Notes: generated by a model from the letters alone, not told the origin. DNA of 64,000 bases from Dongia_B sp964406155 (GCA_964406155.1 CAYOQR010000024.1:4136-68135), one strand, 5' to 3'. Counted from the first letter of the stretch, positions 15,977-24,503 are shown. Numbers and translations are program-made.

Positions 15977-16588
15977 TCAGTCCGCTAGTGCACGCTGCAC
16001 GGCGGGGCGAGCTTCCATGCGGTGGCGGTGCTCCATCAGCCTGGGGAAGCGGGACGGATCGACGCCGTCACCTTCCAGCCAGCGGGCGACGGTGAAGAGA
16101 TAAGGGTCGCAGATCGTATAGCTCTCGCCCATCACCCAGGGGCCCTTGAACATGCCGTGCTCGATCAGCTCGAAGCAGGCGGTCATGGTTTCCGGCACCT
16201 TGCGTTTCATCGCTTCGATGGCGACCGGCTCGTCGGCCCAGCGGGTGCCGCGCGGACCATGGGCATGAGCGACATGGAGGGTGGAGCCGATATAGCCGTT
16301 GAAGGCCTGCACTTCGGCGAAGGCGAAGGGATCGTCCAGCGGCGCCAGCTTCGCCGCCGGAAAGGCCTGGGCGAGATAAGCGAGGATCGCCGGGGATTCG
16401 GTGATGACGCCGCGCTGCGTGGCGAGCGCCGGCACCCGGCCCTTGGGATTGATCTTGAGATAATCCGGGCTGCGCTGTTCTCCGCTGGCGAAATCGATCC
16501 GCGCCAGTTCATAAGGCATGCCCACTTCTTCCAGGGCGATCCGTGAGGCGAGCGCGCAGGTATTGGCCGTATAGAACAGCTTCAGCAT
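15977..16588 (-). CDS. Glutathione S-transferase
   Basis: The 203-residue product starts at ATG 16588 with GGAGATCAAG directly upstream. The thioredoxin-like amino domain is LKLFYTANTCALASRIALEE, with Cys11 placed as in beta-class GSTs. It also has the glutathione-contacting NPKGRVPAL and ITESPAILAYLA (the Glu-Ser pair). The all-helical carboxyl domain ends near VQRAL. It is a probable cytosolic detoxification enzyme of the beta-like class. It stands alone, 20 bases downstream of the unknown small gene on the right-to-left strand order, with no obvious pathway partner. Confidence 0.85.
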   Translation of the reverse strand: MLKLFYTANTCALASRIALEEVGMPYELARIDFASGEQRSPDYLKINPKGRVPALATQRGVITESPAILAYLAQAFPAAKLAPLDDPFAFAEVQAFNGYIGSTLHVAHAHGPRGTRWADEPVAIEAMKRKVPETMTACFELIEHGMFKGPWVMGESYTICDPYLFTVARWLEGDGVDPSRFPRLMEHRHRMEARPAVQRALAD

Positions 16589-16735
16589 CTTGATCTCCGC
16601 AGGCAAAAAGCAAGATGAGGACACAGCCGGATGCTTGCCCGGCGATCCCCCGCCGCTCGTGAAGGCGGCAACTTAACTTGCGCCAGATGGCGCTTGAAGC
16701 AAGAAGAAATTGCGCCTTAAGCGAGATCGGCCAGC

Positions 16736-16780
16736 GCGAGACCAACTTGTGCGAGATCGATACGTGCGAGATCAACGGGT
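16736..16780. repeat. Degenerate 15-bp repeats
   Basis: TGCGAGATCGATACG and TGCGAGATCAACGGG, with an earlier decayed copy, lie between the GST gene and the PAAR-like gene. Confidence 0.6.
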
Positions 16781-16784
16781 GGGA

Positions 16785-17108
16785 TCAGAGCGCCGTCACC
16801 CGTTGCCGGACCGTCAGGACAAGCATCGGTGTGCCGGTCGGGACACAGACCGATTGCCCGCTTTGCAGCAGCACCGGCTGGCCCATCGCGGTGACACGGC
16901 TCGCGGCGCTGATGAAGCGGCCGATGCGGCAGGGGCCAGGCGCCGATGCCGGCGGTAAAGGACAGCCGGCGATCGCATAGCTGGTGGCCAAGGTGGCGAC
17001 AGGCTCGCCGCTCACCAGCACGCGCAATGACGGCATGACGATCGGCTCGGCGAGGCCGCCATGGGCGCAGGTGAGGGGCGTGGCGGCGGTGAGAACGGGA
17101 CTGCTCAT
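16785..17108 (-). CDS. PAAR-like tip protein
   Basis: This 107-residue protein begins VLTAATPLTCAHGGLAEPIV, with the early Cys-Ala-His-Gly segment seen in PAAR-like/DUF4280-type proteins. It continues with short beta repeats, AIAGCPLPPASAPGPC and ISAASRVTAMGQPVLLQSG. Cys and His residues could bind the metal that shapes the conical tip. Such proteins cap the spike of contractile injection systems and phage tails. The gene follows the gpV-like gene by 88 bases on the same strand, which supports a spike-plus-tip pair. A GAGG lies 8 nt before the start. Confidence 0.65.
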   Translation of the reverse strand: MSSPVLTAATPLTCAHGGLAEPIVMPSLRVLVSGEPVATLATSYAIAGCPLPPASAPGPCRIGRFISAASRVTAMGQPVLLQSGQSVCVPTGTPMLVLTVRQRVTAL

Positions 17109-17196
17109 GGGGCATGCCTCTTCATGGCATTGATCTCTCCGAACTCTTGATGACAGCCGGATTTAGGTCACGACCCAATCTAGACCACGGACCAAT

Positions 17197-17748
17197 CTAG
17201 ATAACAGCCAGGGCGCCGTTATTGATGGACACTTCCGGTCCGCTCAGTGTCACGCTGGCGCCCTGGCCGTTCTGCAGATGGATGCCGGTGTCGTTGACGA
17301 TGAGCGTCGCGCCCCCTGCGCTTCGGAGGACGATGCCGCCAGTCGGACCGGGTTGATCGGAAATGGTGATGCCGTTGCGCGCCAGCGTCTCCAACACGAA
17401 AAGGCTCGTCGCTGGCGGTGCGGCCTGCGCCGAGACGGGAAGCTGCGCGGCCGAGCTCCAGAAACCGCCGACCCAGATCGGCCTGTCGGGATCGCCGTGC
17501 TCGAATTCGACCCAAAGATCGGCGCCGACAGGCGGCAGCACGAAGAAGCCCATCTGCGGTCCCGCGACCGGCACACAGGGCATCGCCCAGGACGAAACCG
17601 CCGCGCCCAGCACATCCGGCACCTCGACCTGCAGGCGGCCGATCTGCTGCGGATCGGCATTGTTCACCACGCCGCCGCGATACTTTCCGTAGAAGCGTGT
17701 CGTTGCCGGTGTGATTACTTGTCCGCCTGCCTGTCCAGATGGGCTCAT
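17197..17748 (-). CDS. Phage baseplate assembly protein V / gpV-like spike protein
   Basis: The 183-residue protein starts with FYGKYRGGVVNNADPQQIGR and continues LQVEVPDVLG, the gpV/VgrG OB-fold opening. It then has MGFFVLPPVGADLWVEFEHG and DPDRPIWVGGFW, also diagnostic. The carboxyl part (about 125-183) is a run of short strands, GIVLRSAGGATLIVNDTGIH, that would form the three-stranded beta-helix needle. GGAG lies 7 nt before the ATG. It is likely the spike base that carries the PAAR-like tip downstream. No sheath, tube, other baseplate or terminase genes are visible in the window, so the pair is an orphan. Confidence 0.75.
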   Translation of the reverse strand: MSPSGQAGGQVITPATTRFYGKYRGGVVNNADPQQIGRLQVEVPDVLGAAVSSWAMPCVPVAGPQMGFFVLPPVGADLWVEFEHGDPDRPIWVGGFWSSAAQLPVSAQAAPPATSLFVLETLARNGITISDQPGPTGGIVLRSAGGATLIVNDTGIHLQNGQGASVTLSGPEVSINNGALAVI

Positions 17749-17980
17749 CTGACATCTCCCCGCAATGTCGCCCCCGACCGTATGGTTTTTGGCCGACTGA
17801 CGTTGGCCATGTTTGTTGCCGGGGATGTTAGGGCGGAGTGATGGCGTCTGGAAAGGGCGGATTCTCGTCTTGCACCTCTTCCGGTACCAACAACCGTACC
17901 GGCTGGCTGGTTGCTGGGCCTTTCAGAGCTGGGGCGGGGTTATCGAGGGAGCGCGCAGCAATAATCGACGCCGATGCCGA

Positions 17981-18646
17981 TTATCCGTTGGCGACGGCAA
18001 GCATCATCTGCAGACTTTTGAGATGAGCCGGCTTGTCAGGCCTAACAATGTCTTTATCGATCTCAGCGATTACCGATTTCAAAAGCTCTGTCGTTGTGAC
18101 ATTGGACTGGCTTTTGAGATGTTCCATCCGAGCAGATGTTGCCTCAGATACCTTCATGGACAGTCGTTTCTTTATCTTCCCGGCGGCACTCGACTGGGAG
18201 AGCAGATCATTTTTTTTGACGGAGTCGGAAAGACGCTTAGCTCGCTTCTCATTTTCAGAAAGAATATGAACGTAGTAGGTGAGGAGCTGCTTATGAACAT
18301 CCTTCCTAACTGCCGACATTTGTGGATTGATGCGATAGCAGGCGAGATTCAGCACCTCCAAATAAATGCCAGGCAGGCTAGCTTCAATTGGCACAGTGGC
18401 TGCGTCCCGGGCGGCCTTGATCGCCGGAGTGGACTGAGGGGGAACAGCGATGACTTCACCACATTTGTCGCACACGCCAACAAGGATTCCTTTGGCCATC
18501 CCGAGGCCATCGCTAAAGGGAACATCCCGATAGGTATACGACATGGTGGTAAGCCCATCTTTATCACAGATGGCTCGACCCTTCTCACCCTCGAAGTGAA
18601 CCTTCATCTCACCGCTCCCTGTACTCTCCTGGCTCTCGTTCTTCAT
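17981..18646 (-). CDS. Putative antitoxin with Cys-rich head and ribbon-helix-helix tail
   Basis: The gene is 221 codons if it starts at ATG 18646, whose ATGA overlaps the stop of the preceding gene. ATG 18667 and ATG 18607 are alternatives, the last having GGGAG upstream. Residues about 25-75 resemble the Zn-binding head of MqsA/YgiT antitoxins: a lone Cys27, then GILVGVCDKCGEVIAVP with a C-x2-C pair, though one ligand of the usual four is not obvious. A helical middle follows. Residues about 160-205 look like a ribbon-helix-helix DNA-binding unit (KKRLSMKVSEATSARMEHL then TTTELLKSVIAEID). Translational coupling to the preceding small gene suggests a toxin-antitoxin operon. Confidence 0.55.
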   Translation of the reverse strand: MKNESQESTGSGEMKVHFEGEKGRAICDKDGLTTMSYTYRDVPFSDGLGMAKGILVGVCDKCGEVIAVPPQSTPAIKAARDAATVPIEASLPGIYLEVLNLACYRINPQMSAVRKDVHKQLLTYYVHILSENEKRAKRLSDSVKKNDLLSQSSAAGKIKKRLSMKVSEATSARMEHLKSQSNVTTTELLKSVIAEIDKDIVRPDKPAHLKSLQMMLAVANG

Positions 18647-18927
18647 TGATGCACGCTGATGAACCATGCGTCCGGCTCAAGGAAATAGAATTTGATGTAC
18701 CAACCGTTCTTTGTGATCGTGTGCACTAGAATTGACGGCACTTGATGATGTGGGCTCTCCGAATGATCAAAGCCCCGGCTGCGTTTAATCACTTCGGCAA
18801 CCTGATCCGCCGTTACCCTGCCAGTTTTCAAGTCATTCTTGGCATCGATATCTTTCCGTGCCGCGTGAAGGTATCTGCCTTCAGCCAACGCCATCAGGAT
18901 ACCTTGCTTCGCTGCCTTAAAGCCCAA
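18643..18927 (-). CDS. Putative toxin, first gene of a toxin-antitoxin-like pair
   Basis: This 94-residue protein has a helical first half (AAKQGILMALAEGRYLHAAR) and a strand-rich end (VPSILVHTITKNGWYIKFYF), an order that recalls small RelE/MqsR-fold RNases. No signature residue is decisive. Its stop codon overlaps the start of the larger regulator-like gene by four bases (ATGA). A clear promoter with an inverted repeat lies directly upstream. Order, size, coupling and composition (less GC-rich than neighbours) fit a toxin-antitoxin module. The toxin activity itself is inference. Confidence 0.5.
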   Translation of the reverse strand: MGFKAAKQGILMALAEGRYLHAARKDIDAKNDLKTGRVTADQVAEVIKRSRGFDHSESPHHQVPSILVHTITKNGWYIKFYFLEPDAWFISVHQ

Positions 18928-18939
18928 GATTCATTCCTC

Positions 18940-18967
18940 TATATACGAAACTTATCGTAAATATCAA
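18940..18967 (-). promoter_or_regulatory. Sigma-70-like promoter with operator for the toxin-antitoxin-like operon
   Basis: On the minus strand TTGATA (18962-18967) and TATATA (18940-18945) are separated by 16 bases and lie 13 bases before the start codon at 18927. Between the boxes is TACGA-AACTTA-TCGTA (18944-18959). A ribbon-helix-helix antitoxin bound there would repress its own operon. Confidence 0.6.
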
Positions 18968-19075
18968 GGGTGCCAGGAATCGCCGTCACGATTTAGTTTG
19001 AAGCATATTTAATTATTAATAGTATATTTTCGTTCAACACTTCGAATGGATGATTTGATGGTAAGATGTTGAAAT

Positions 19076-21922
19076 TCATTCGTGATTATCCACCCCCAAC
19101 AACCGCACTGGCAGCCTTGTCGCGCGGCTTTTCAGGCCGGGGCTGAAATAGGTGTTGGGGGCAGCGCTGGCGCCGGGGAGGAGGCGCAGGGGGCGTAGCC
19201 AGTCGGCCGACCAGGGCGTGCCTTCCAGCATTTTTTTCAGCGGGCTTGCGTTATTGGCGATCAGCAGATGGTCGCCATCCAGCTTGAAGCCGTTTGCACC
19301 CAGTTCCGCCACCCAGTCGGCATAGGAGTCCGGATTGCCATGGACGGCGACCACCGCCTGGCCGACCGTGACCTCGCGCATGCCGGACGCGCCCGGCACC
19401 CGCAGGCGGCGCGTGGCGAGGCGTTCGAGCAGGCGCGTCTCGTCGCCGGCGACGCCGATCGCCGTGTGATCGTGCCAGTCGCGGCGGCGGACCCAGTCTT
19501 CGGCATCGGCGATGCTGATCGCCTTGCTGCTGTAGCAAAGATGCAGGCCGGCCAGCATGGTGCCGATCTGATCGGCGGCGCGGCGCGATTGCAGCAGGCG
19601 GGCGGCGACATTCTTGAAGGTCTCGACGTTGCGCAGCAGCACGTCGATATGGGCGATCGAGCGGGCCAGCAGGCGTGCGGCGTAATCCGATGTCAGCCAG
19701 GCTTCGATATCCTCGGTGAGCTGGCGATAGTGTTGATCGGCATCGGGCGCCTCGTTTCGCCTCAATACCAATTTGCTGATGCGCGTCTCGTCGGCGTAAT
19801 GGGCGACGGCGGTGTTGATCGAGGAGAAGCAGAAACTGGCGCGCAAGGTATAGCTCATAGGCTTGCCGGCGGTGGAGCCCTTGACCACGGTGCCGCCGCT
19901 GGAGCTGACCCGCGCCATGTCGAGGATATGCTGGACGCGTTGCGCCGCCTGCATGTCCTCGCTTTCAACCTCGTCCAGGATCACCGGCCGTGCATCGGCG
20001 CCGAGCAATTGCCGGATGCCGGCTTCCGTGGTCTTGCCATCCATATAGAGCGCGAACTGGCCCACCACGCGGCCGATGATGTCCTTCACCACGGTCGATT
20101 TGCCGGCCTGGGCCGGACCGGTGATCCAGATATGCGGCCGCCAGGCGAGCACGCCGCAGATCGGCGCGATGACGCACCAGCCGGCCAGCAGGTCGCCGCT
20201 CAACCCATTCTCCCAGGTGAGGCGCTGGCAGAGCTGCACCAGGCGGTTGGCCTCGGCGGTCGATGCTGGTTCCGCCGAGGCTGCGCCGGCTTCCGTCGCG
20301 CTCACCGCCGGGGCCGCTTCGTAGATGTAATCGCCCTCGATGGCGGCCGGATCATGCGGCTGTCCGTCAATATAAGCATGGGGACCCGTATGGACGACGA
20401 TGCGTGAACGGCCTTGGATGCGGTCCCGCCAGGCGCCGCGTCCGCGCAGCCGGTCCGGCGTGAACAGGCCGATGCGATGGGCGCCGGCGATCAGCCGGTC
20501 GGCCGCAGCATCGAGATCGAAGCCGTTGCGCCCCGGATGATGCCGTGCCCAATAAGCGAGTGGCGCCAAGGTCAGGAGATGCGCCTTGCCATGGGCTGCG
20601 GCGGTCAGCGCCACCACCTGCCGGCTGGCGCGCGGATAATAGTAATAGGTGCCCTTATTGTAGCCGAGGATGCGGAAGGGGCAGGCATCGTCTTCACCGT
20701 CATGCGGCGGTTCCCTGTCGGCAGGCGGTTTTGCCTTTGCCGTCTTATCCGGTGCTGTCGTTGCATGCTCAGGCTCCGTATGTCCCGACTCAGCCTGTGC
20801 AGGTACTGCGTGATCGGGTGCCGCATGTTCGGGAACCGGCAGCTCCGGACGCCAGGTCTCGACCCGCGCCGTCAGCCAGGCGAGCACCTGATCGCGCGTC
20901 AGGCCCTCGGCCAGCGCATCGGCGACATCCCAGCCTTGCGGCTTCGCGCGGTCCCAGGGAATGACGCGGATCGTGGCGGCGCCGGCCTGATGGCAGAGTT
21001 GTGCCACACCCGGATGCAGCGCGCCGCTTTTGTCGCGCCAACCCAGCATAGCCTCGGCGCCGGGCTGATCCGCGTCGCTCCAGAGGACGAGGCTGCGGCC
21101 TCGCAGCGCCGACCAATCGGCATGCCGTGCACCCTTGCCGCCGCCGGGCCAGGTGGTGACCGTGATCGGCAGGCCTGCGAAGAGATGCGCGGCGGCCTCG
21201 GCGGCTTTCTCGCCTTCGACCAGCAGCACCTGATCCTCCGGCGCCGTCGCAAGCTCCGGCAGGCGATAGAGCGGGCGCGGCTTGTCGAAGGGCCAATGCG
21301 ACCAGACGATCTCGCCATCCGTGTCGCGGTCGGCGGGCAGGCGGGCGCGGCGGATCTGCGGCGTGATCTTGCGTGCCTTGCTTGTTGCGCTGGTGCCGCC
21401 GTCGGTCAAGTCGATGCGCAGCACATAACCGATCAGCGCGCCGTCGGCCCGGCGATAGGGATAGACGCAGGACGGTGTATAGGTGACCCAGGGGCGGTCC
21501 GGCCGTTTCGGATTCCAGCAGCGCACCGGCTGGCCGCTCTCGATGATCGCCGTGTCCCGATCGGGTTCGACGGCGATGAGACCGGCATAGACATCCTGCG
21601 GCGGCGCGATCGGGTCGAGGACGCGGCGCGGTGGTGCAAGCGAGGGAGAGGCGGGCGTCTGCCGGCCGCCGAGGATATCGCAGGCGGTGCGGAAATCGAT
21701 CTGGTGATAATCGGCGATGAAGTTGATGACATCGCCATGGGCGCCGCAGCCGAAGCAGTGGTAGAAGCCCTTCGCCTCGTTCACGGTGAAGGACGGCGTC
21801 TTCTCATGATGGAACGGACACAGGCCGATGAATTCGACGCCGCTGCGCATCAGCTTCACCCGCGCGCCGATCACCGTCGCCAGCGGATTGGCCTGACGGA
21901 TCGCTGCCACATCGAAGGACAT
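19076..21922 (-). CDS. Mobile-element primase-helicase (CHC2 + Toprim + DUF927-like ATPase)
   Basis: The protein has 948 residues. The amino end has a CHC2 zinc finger (CPFHHEKTPSF and FYHCFGCGAHGDV, residues about 35-65). A Toprim-like segment is near 235-300 (VLLVEGEKAAEAAAH, then VLWSDADQPGAEAM). A disordered, Pro/Ala/His-rich linker sits near 365-410. The carboxyl half is a DUF927-type helicase, with Walker A GPAQAGKST near 610 and Walker B PVILDEVES. This combination primes and unwinds DNA for plasmids, phages and integrative elements. Immediately upstream on the same strand is a small XRE-type gene. Together with the nearby gpV/PAAR and toxin-antitoxin-like genes it marks an element remnant, although no integrase is seen. 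Confidence 0.88.
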   Translation of the reverse strand: MSFDVAAIRQANPLATVIGARVKLMRSGVEFIGLCPFHHEKTPSFTVNEAKGFYHCFGCGAHGDVINFIADYHQIDFRTACDILGGRQTPASPSLAPPRRVLDPIAPPQDVYAGLIAVEPDRDTAIIESGQPVRCWNPKRPDRPWVTYTPSCVYPYRRADGALIGYVLRIDLTDGGTSATSKARKITPQIRRARLPADRDTDGEIVWSHWPFDKPRPLYRLPELATAPEDQVLLVEGEKAAEAAAHLFAGLPITVTTWPGGGKGARHADWSALRGRSLVLWSDADQPGAEAMLGWRDKSGALHPGVAQLCHQAGAATIRVIPWDRAKPQGWDVADALAEGLTRDQVLAWLTARVETWRPELPVPEHAAPDHAVPAQAESGHTEPEHATTAPDKTAKAKPPADREPPHDGEDDACPFRILGYNKGTYYYYPRASRQVVALTAAAHGKAHLLTLAPLAYWARHHPGRNGFDLDAAADRLIAGAHRIGLFTPDRLRGRGAWRDRIQGRSRIVVHTGPHAYIDGQPHDPAAIEGDYIYEAAPAVSATEAGAASAEPASTAEANRLVQLCQRLTWENGLSGDLLAGWCVIAPICGVLAWRPHIWITGPAQAGKSTVVKDIIGRVVGQFALYMDGKTTEAGIRQLLGADARPVILDEVESEDMQAAQRVQHILDMARVSSSGGTVVKGSTAGKPMSYTLRASFCFSSINTAVAHYADETRISKLVLRRNEAPDADQHYRQLTEDIEAWLTSDYAARLLARSIAHIDVLLRNVETFKNVAARLLQSRRAADQIGTMLAGLHLCYSSKAISIADAEDWVRRRDWHDHTAIGVAGDETRLLERLATRRLRVPGASGMREVTVGQAVVAVHGNPDSYADWVAELGANGFKLDGDHLLIANNASPLKKMLEGTPWSADWLRPLRLLPGASAAPNTYFSPGLKSRATRLPVRLLGVDNHE

Positions 21923-21969
21923 GCCTGTTACCGCATGGAAGATGCTGTCGGGTGGAGGCCGGTGCCGTG

Positions 21970-22209
21970 TCAGTCGATTTCGATCTCTTCTGGCGGCTCG
22001 GTCTCGTCGAGGGCGAAGATCGCCTCGATCAGGCGGTCCGATTGCGGATCGCGGCCGCGTTCCAGGTCCGCCAGCCGCGAGGGCTTGGTGTCGAGCAGGA
22101 CGGCAAGCTGCAGGCGGCTGAGGCGGTGCCGCCGGCGATAGTCGCGGCAGGCCGCGGCCGCGATCTCCAGATCTTCGTTGCTAAATTTACAATACTCCAG
22201 ACGCGACAT
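21970..22209 (-). CDS. Small XRE-type regulator
   Basis: The 79-residue protein starts at ATG 22209, with GGAGG 7 nt upstream. A longer frame to 22365 lacks such a site. It is essentially one Cro/CI-type helix-turn-helix (RRRHRLSRLQLAVLLDTKPS, then RLADLERGRDPQ) with an acidic tail ending EEIEID. It lies 47 bases before the primase gene on the same strand, so the two are probably one operon, as in small phage-like elements. The upstream AT-rich GTTGATATTAAAACAAC near 22345-22362 could be its operator. Confidence 0.75.
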   Translation of the reverse strand: MSRLEYCKFSNEDLEIAAAACRDYRRRHRLSRLQLAVLLDTKPSRLADLERGRDPQSDRLIEAIFALDETEPPEEIEID

Positions 22210-22516
22210 ATCGGTGCCTCCAGGCTTGAGCGCGGATGCTTGGGTCGGGTGACTCACGGCTGTTTCACAGATTTTCGGCGGATTTCCGCCAATTCCCTCG
22301 TGAAACAGGCCGTCAGGGCAATCGGCGCGGTTTCGCCGATATCCTGATTGTTGTTTTAATATCAACGATCGGATTTTTCAATTGGGAAATTGTTGGTGCC
22401 GATCGAATGGCGTCACGGGCGGCCACGTTGCAGACAGGACGCTCTGGCCGATTTCTGCTATTGCCGGGTCACGATTGTCGGGGCATTGGGGATCGGATGG
22501 TGGAGAGAGAAGCGGC
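22210..22516. other. Divergent promoter region of the element
   Basis: The region holds AT-rich sequence around 22330-22390 (TGATTGTTGTTTTAATATCAACG) between the XRE gene and the divergent small gene. It is the likely control region. No gene is supported. Confidence 0.45.
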
Positions 22517-22792
22517 ATGCGGCACAGGAAGCTGAGCCCGGCGGAAGCGATGGCGCTGCTGAACGCGTTGCAGGCGGGCGACCCCGTCCTCTGGCGCCGC
22601 TGGCTCGTGCTCGAATGGCGCCAGGAAGGCATCACTGACATCGCCGACGAGATCCGCGCTTTCCTGCGCCGCAGCCTGACGGATCTCGGCTTCACCGATG
22701 TCAACGACGTGCTGTTTCAACTCCGCCCGCTGGTCTTCAAGCTCGCCTCCGCGCAACAGTCCGATGACGACGGCACCAGCCGCGCGCATTGA
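22517..22792 (+). CDS. Hypothetical protein of 91 residues, divergent from the XRE-primase operon
   Basis: ATG 22517 is preceded by GGAGAGAGAAG. The product is helical and charged: SPAEAMALLNALQAGDPVLW, ITDIADEIRAFLRRSLTDLG and NDVLFQLRPLVFKLASAQQ. No family is recognised and no membrane segment is present. Its position, divergent from a phage-type regulator and primase, suggests it belongs to the same element. An upstream extension of the frame to 22382 is not supported by a ribosome site. Confidence 0.55.
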   Translation: MRHRKLSPAEAMALLNALQAGDPVLWRRWLVLEWRQEGITDIADEIRAFLRRSLTDLGFTDVNDVLFQLRPLVFKLASAQQSDDDGTSRAH

Positions 22793-22835
22793 GAGGTGAG
22801 GGGCACGGCTGGTCGGCTCGGTCTGTCATCAGACA

Positions 22836-22985
22836 CTCCCCCCACCCTGACCCTCCCCCGCAAGGGGGGAGGGAAATGAAGCCCGGTCCGGCGGCAATGT
22901 TGCATTGACCTCCTGTCGATGCTCCCGATCGATAATTTGCGGCCGCATTCCCTCCCCCCTTGCGGGGGAGGGTTAGGGTGGGGGG
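22836..22985. repeat. Dispersed repeat C, inverted pair
   Basis: The left arm (22836-22877) includes CCCACCCTGACCCTCCCCCG followed by CAAGGGGGGAGGGAAATG. The right arm (22946-22985) is the inverse, CATTCCCTCCCCCCTTGCGG, and ends in GGTTAGGGTGGGGGG. About 70 unrelated bases lie between. The remaining part of the 490-base gap to 23283 holds no supported gene. Confidence 0.85.
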
Positions 22986-23282
22986 CGATGCTGCGCTCAG
23001 ACAGACAACATGAGATGACAGCCTAAGCGAGACCGGATCATGGCCATCGCGTCACGCCCGCAGGCGACGAGACCGCTGACGGCGTGTTGTGCTTTCTCCG
23101 GGATGCGTTCGCTGGCTCACGCTTTCAGCGGGCTGCCCCGCTCATTCTGCAGAGGTCGTAGCACCATCCTGCCTGCTAGCTTGCCGGGTCCATAAGCGGA
23201 GGGGGATGCGTTGGAACGGAATGACGAGGTCGCGGTATTGGAATCCGGGGCGATCGTGGCGCCGGATCGGGAGGAGGCGGGC

Positions 23283-24149
23283 ATGGCGCCCGGCCACTCA
23301 TCGGAAGGCCGCGCCTCGGGGAAACGCTCCTTTGTCGCGCCGCTCTTCACCCTGGCCTCGATGACCAGCGTGCAGCTCGGCGCCGGCCTTTCCAAGCCAT
23401 TGATGGAAGTGCTGGGGCCGATGGGCACCACCTGGCTGCGCCTCGCTTTCGCGGCGGTCATCCTGGCGGCGATCAGCCGGCCGCGTGTCTTCAGCTATAC
23501 GGCGGCGCAATGGCGGGCGGCGGCGCTGCTCGGCGTCACCATGGCGGGCATGACCCTGTGCTATTTCCAGGCGGTCACCCGCATTCCGCTCGGCCTCGCC
23601 ACCTCGATCGATTTCCTCGGCCCCCTGGCGGTGGCGGCCTTCGGCATGCGCCGTCTGCGGCATCTCATCTGGCCGGCTTTGGCGGCGGTCGGCGTCGTCA
23701 TGCTGGTGCGCGACCGCGCGGGCTGGACCGTCGATCTGGTGGGCGCCGGCTTCGCGCTTGGCGCCGCCACCGGTTGGGCCTGCTATATCATCCTGATGAA
23801 GCGGGTCGGCTCCGCCTTCAGCGGCCTCGAGGGATTGTCGATGTCCTTCATCTTCGCCGCCATTGCCGCATTGCCCTTCGGCTTTCATCAGGCGGTGGCG
23901 GGGGCGACGCCGCTTTATGTGCTGGCGGCGGCCGGCTTGGCGGTGCTGGTGCCGCTGCTGCCCTTTGCCCTGGAGATGCAGGCCCTGCGCCGCATGACCA
24001 CGCGTGTCTTCGGCGTGCTGATGAGCGCCGAGCCGGCCATCGGCGCGCTGGTCGGGATGGCGGTGCTGGGGCAGCATCTATCTCTGCTGCAATGGAGCGG
24101 ATTGCTCTGTGTCACCATCGCCAGCATCGGCGCGGTGGCGGAGAAGTAA
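23283..24149 (+). CDS. EamA-type exporter, RhtA-like
   Basis: The 288-residue inner-membrane protein has ten hydrophobic helices in two EamA repeats. The first repeat carries FTLASMTSVQLGAGLSKPLM and PLGLATSIDFLGPLAVAAFG. These match the RhtA (threonine/homoserine exporter) subgroup, which has the same order of conserved Ser, Gly and Pro residues. ATG 23283 follows a strong GGGAGGAGG. The frame extends back to a TTG at 23211 but without such a site. The expected role is efflux of amino acids or related metabolites. It appears monocistronic. Confidence 0.82.
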   Translation: MAPGHSSEGRASGKRSFVAPLFTLASMTSVQLGAGLSKPLMEVLGPMGTTWLRLAFAAVILAAISRPRVFSYTAAQWRAAALLGVTMAGMTLCYFQAVTRIPLGLATSIDFLGPLAVAAFGMRRLRHLIWPALAAVGVVMLVRDRAGWTVDLVGAGFALGAATGWACYIILMKRVGSAFSGLEGLSMSFIFAAIAALPFGFHQAVAGATPLYVLAAAGLAVLVPLLPFALEMQALRRMTTRVFGVLMSAEPAIGALVGMAVLGQHLSLLQWSGLLCVTIASIGAVAEK

Positions 24150-24503
24150 CCAAGCTGTCAGGAAAGCGGCGGCGCCGGGTTTGCGGCGGCCTCACGCGTT
24201 TCGTGAATAATCTGTCCCTCGTTTGGAATAAAAAAGTCGTCAGATGTGTCGGGGCTCACATCCCAGGAGGGGGGTAAGGCAACTCGGTTAATGACTTGCT
24301 AAGGAATCCGTGTGTAAAGGAATAGGAGTGCCGTCAGGGTCGGATGCCGGTCGCAGGCATCTGTCCGGAGGGGGTACGGCCAGAAGAGTTCCGGGCAATC
24401 CGGGCGATGTTCTGGCGCGTTCGAAGATCAGAGTCCGCCCGTCGGTTGCTTTCCATTGAGATGCGCTCGATGGGGTTGACTGGGGTGAGAAGAGGTCACC
24501 GCC
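24150..24503. other. Intergenic stretch, no gene seen
   Basis: This stretch of about 350 bases is mixed in composition. It includes GAATAATCTG and GGAATAAAAAAGTCG patches around 24205-24240. A GGAGGGGGG run near 24265-24275 is not followed by a usable gene. I looked for a c-di-GMP riboswitch before the GGDEF-EAL gene and did not find the conserved core. Confidence 0.45.

Noticed and set aside
20414..22141. Plus-strand frame of 575 codons over the primase
   Set aside because: The minus frame has the zinc finger, Toprim and Walker motifs. The plus frame has none.
15654..22792. Integrase gene or att site for the mobile-element-like patch
   Set aside because: No tyrosine or serine recombinase motif and no tRNA-linked direct repeats are visible.
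22836..22985. C repeats as insertion sequences or MITEs with a transposase
   Set aside because: No transposase frame and no clear target duplication are visible. I only call them dispersed palindromic repeats.
24150..24503. c-di-GMP riboswitch before the GGDEF-EAL gene
   Set aside because: The conserved GEMM core could not be found.
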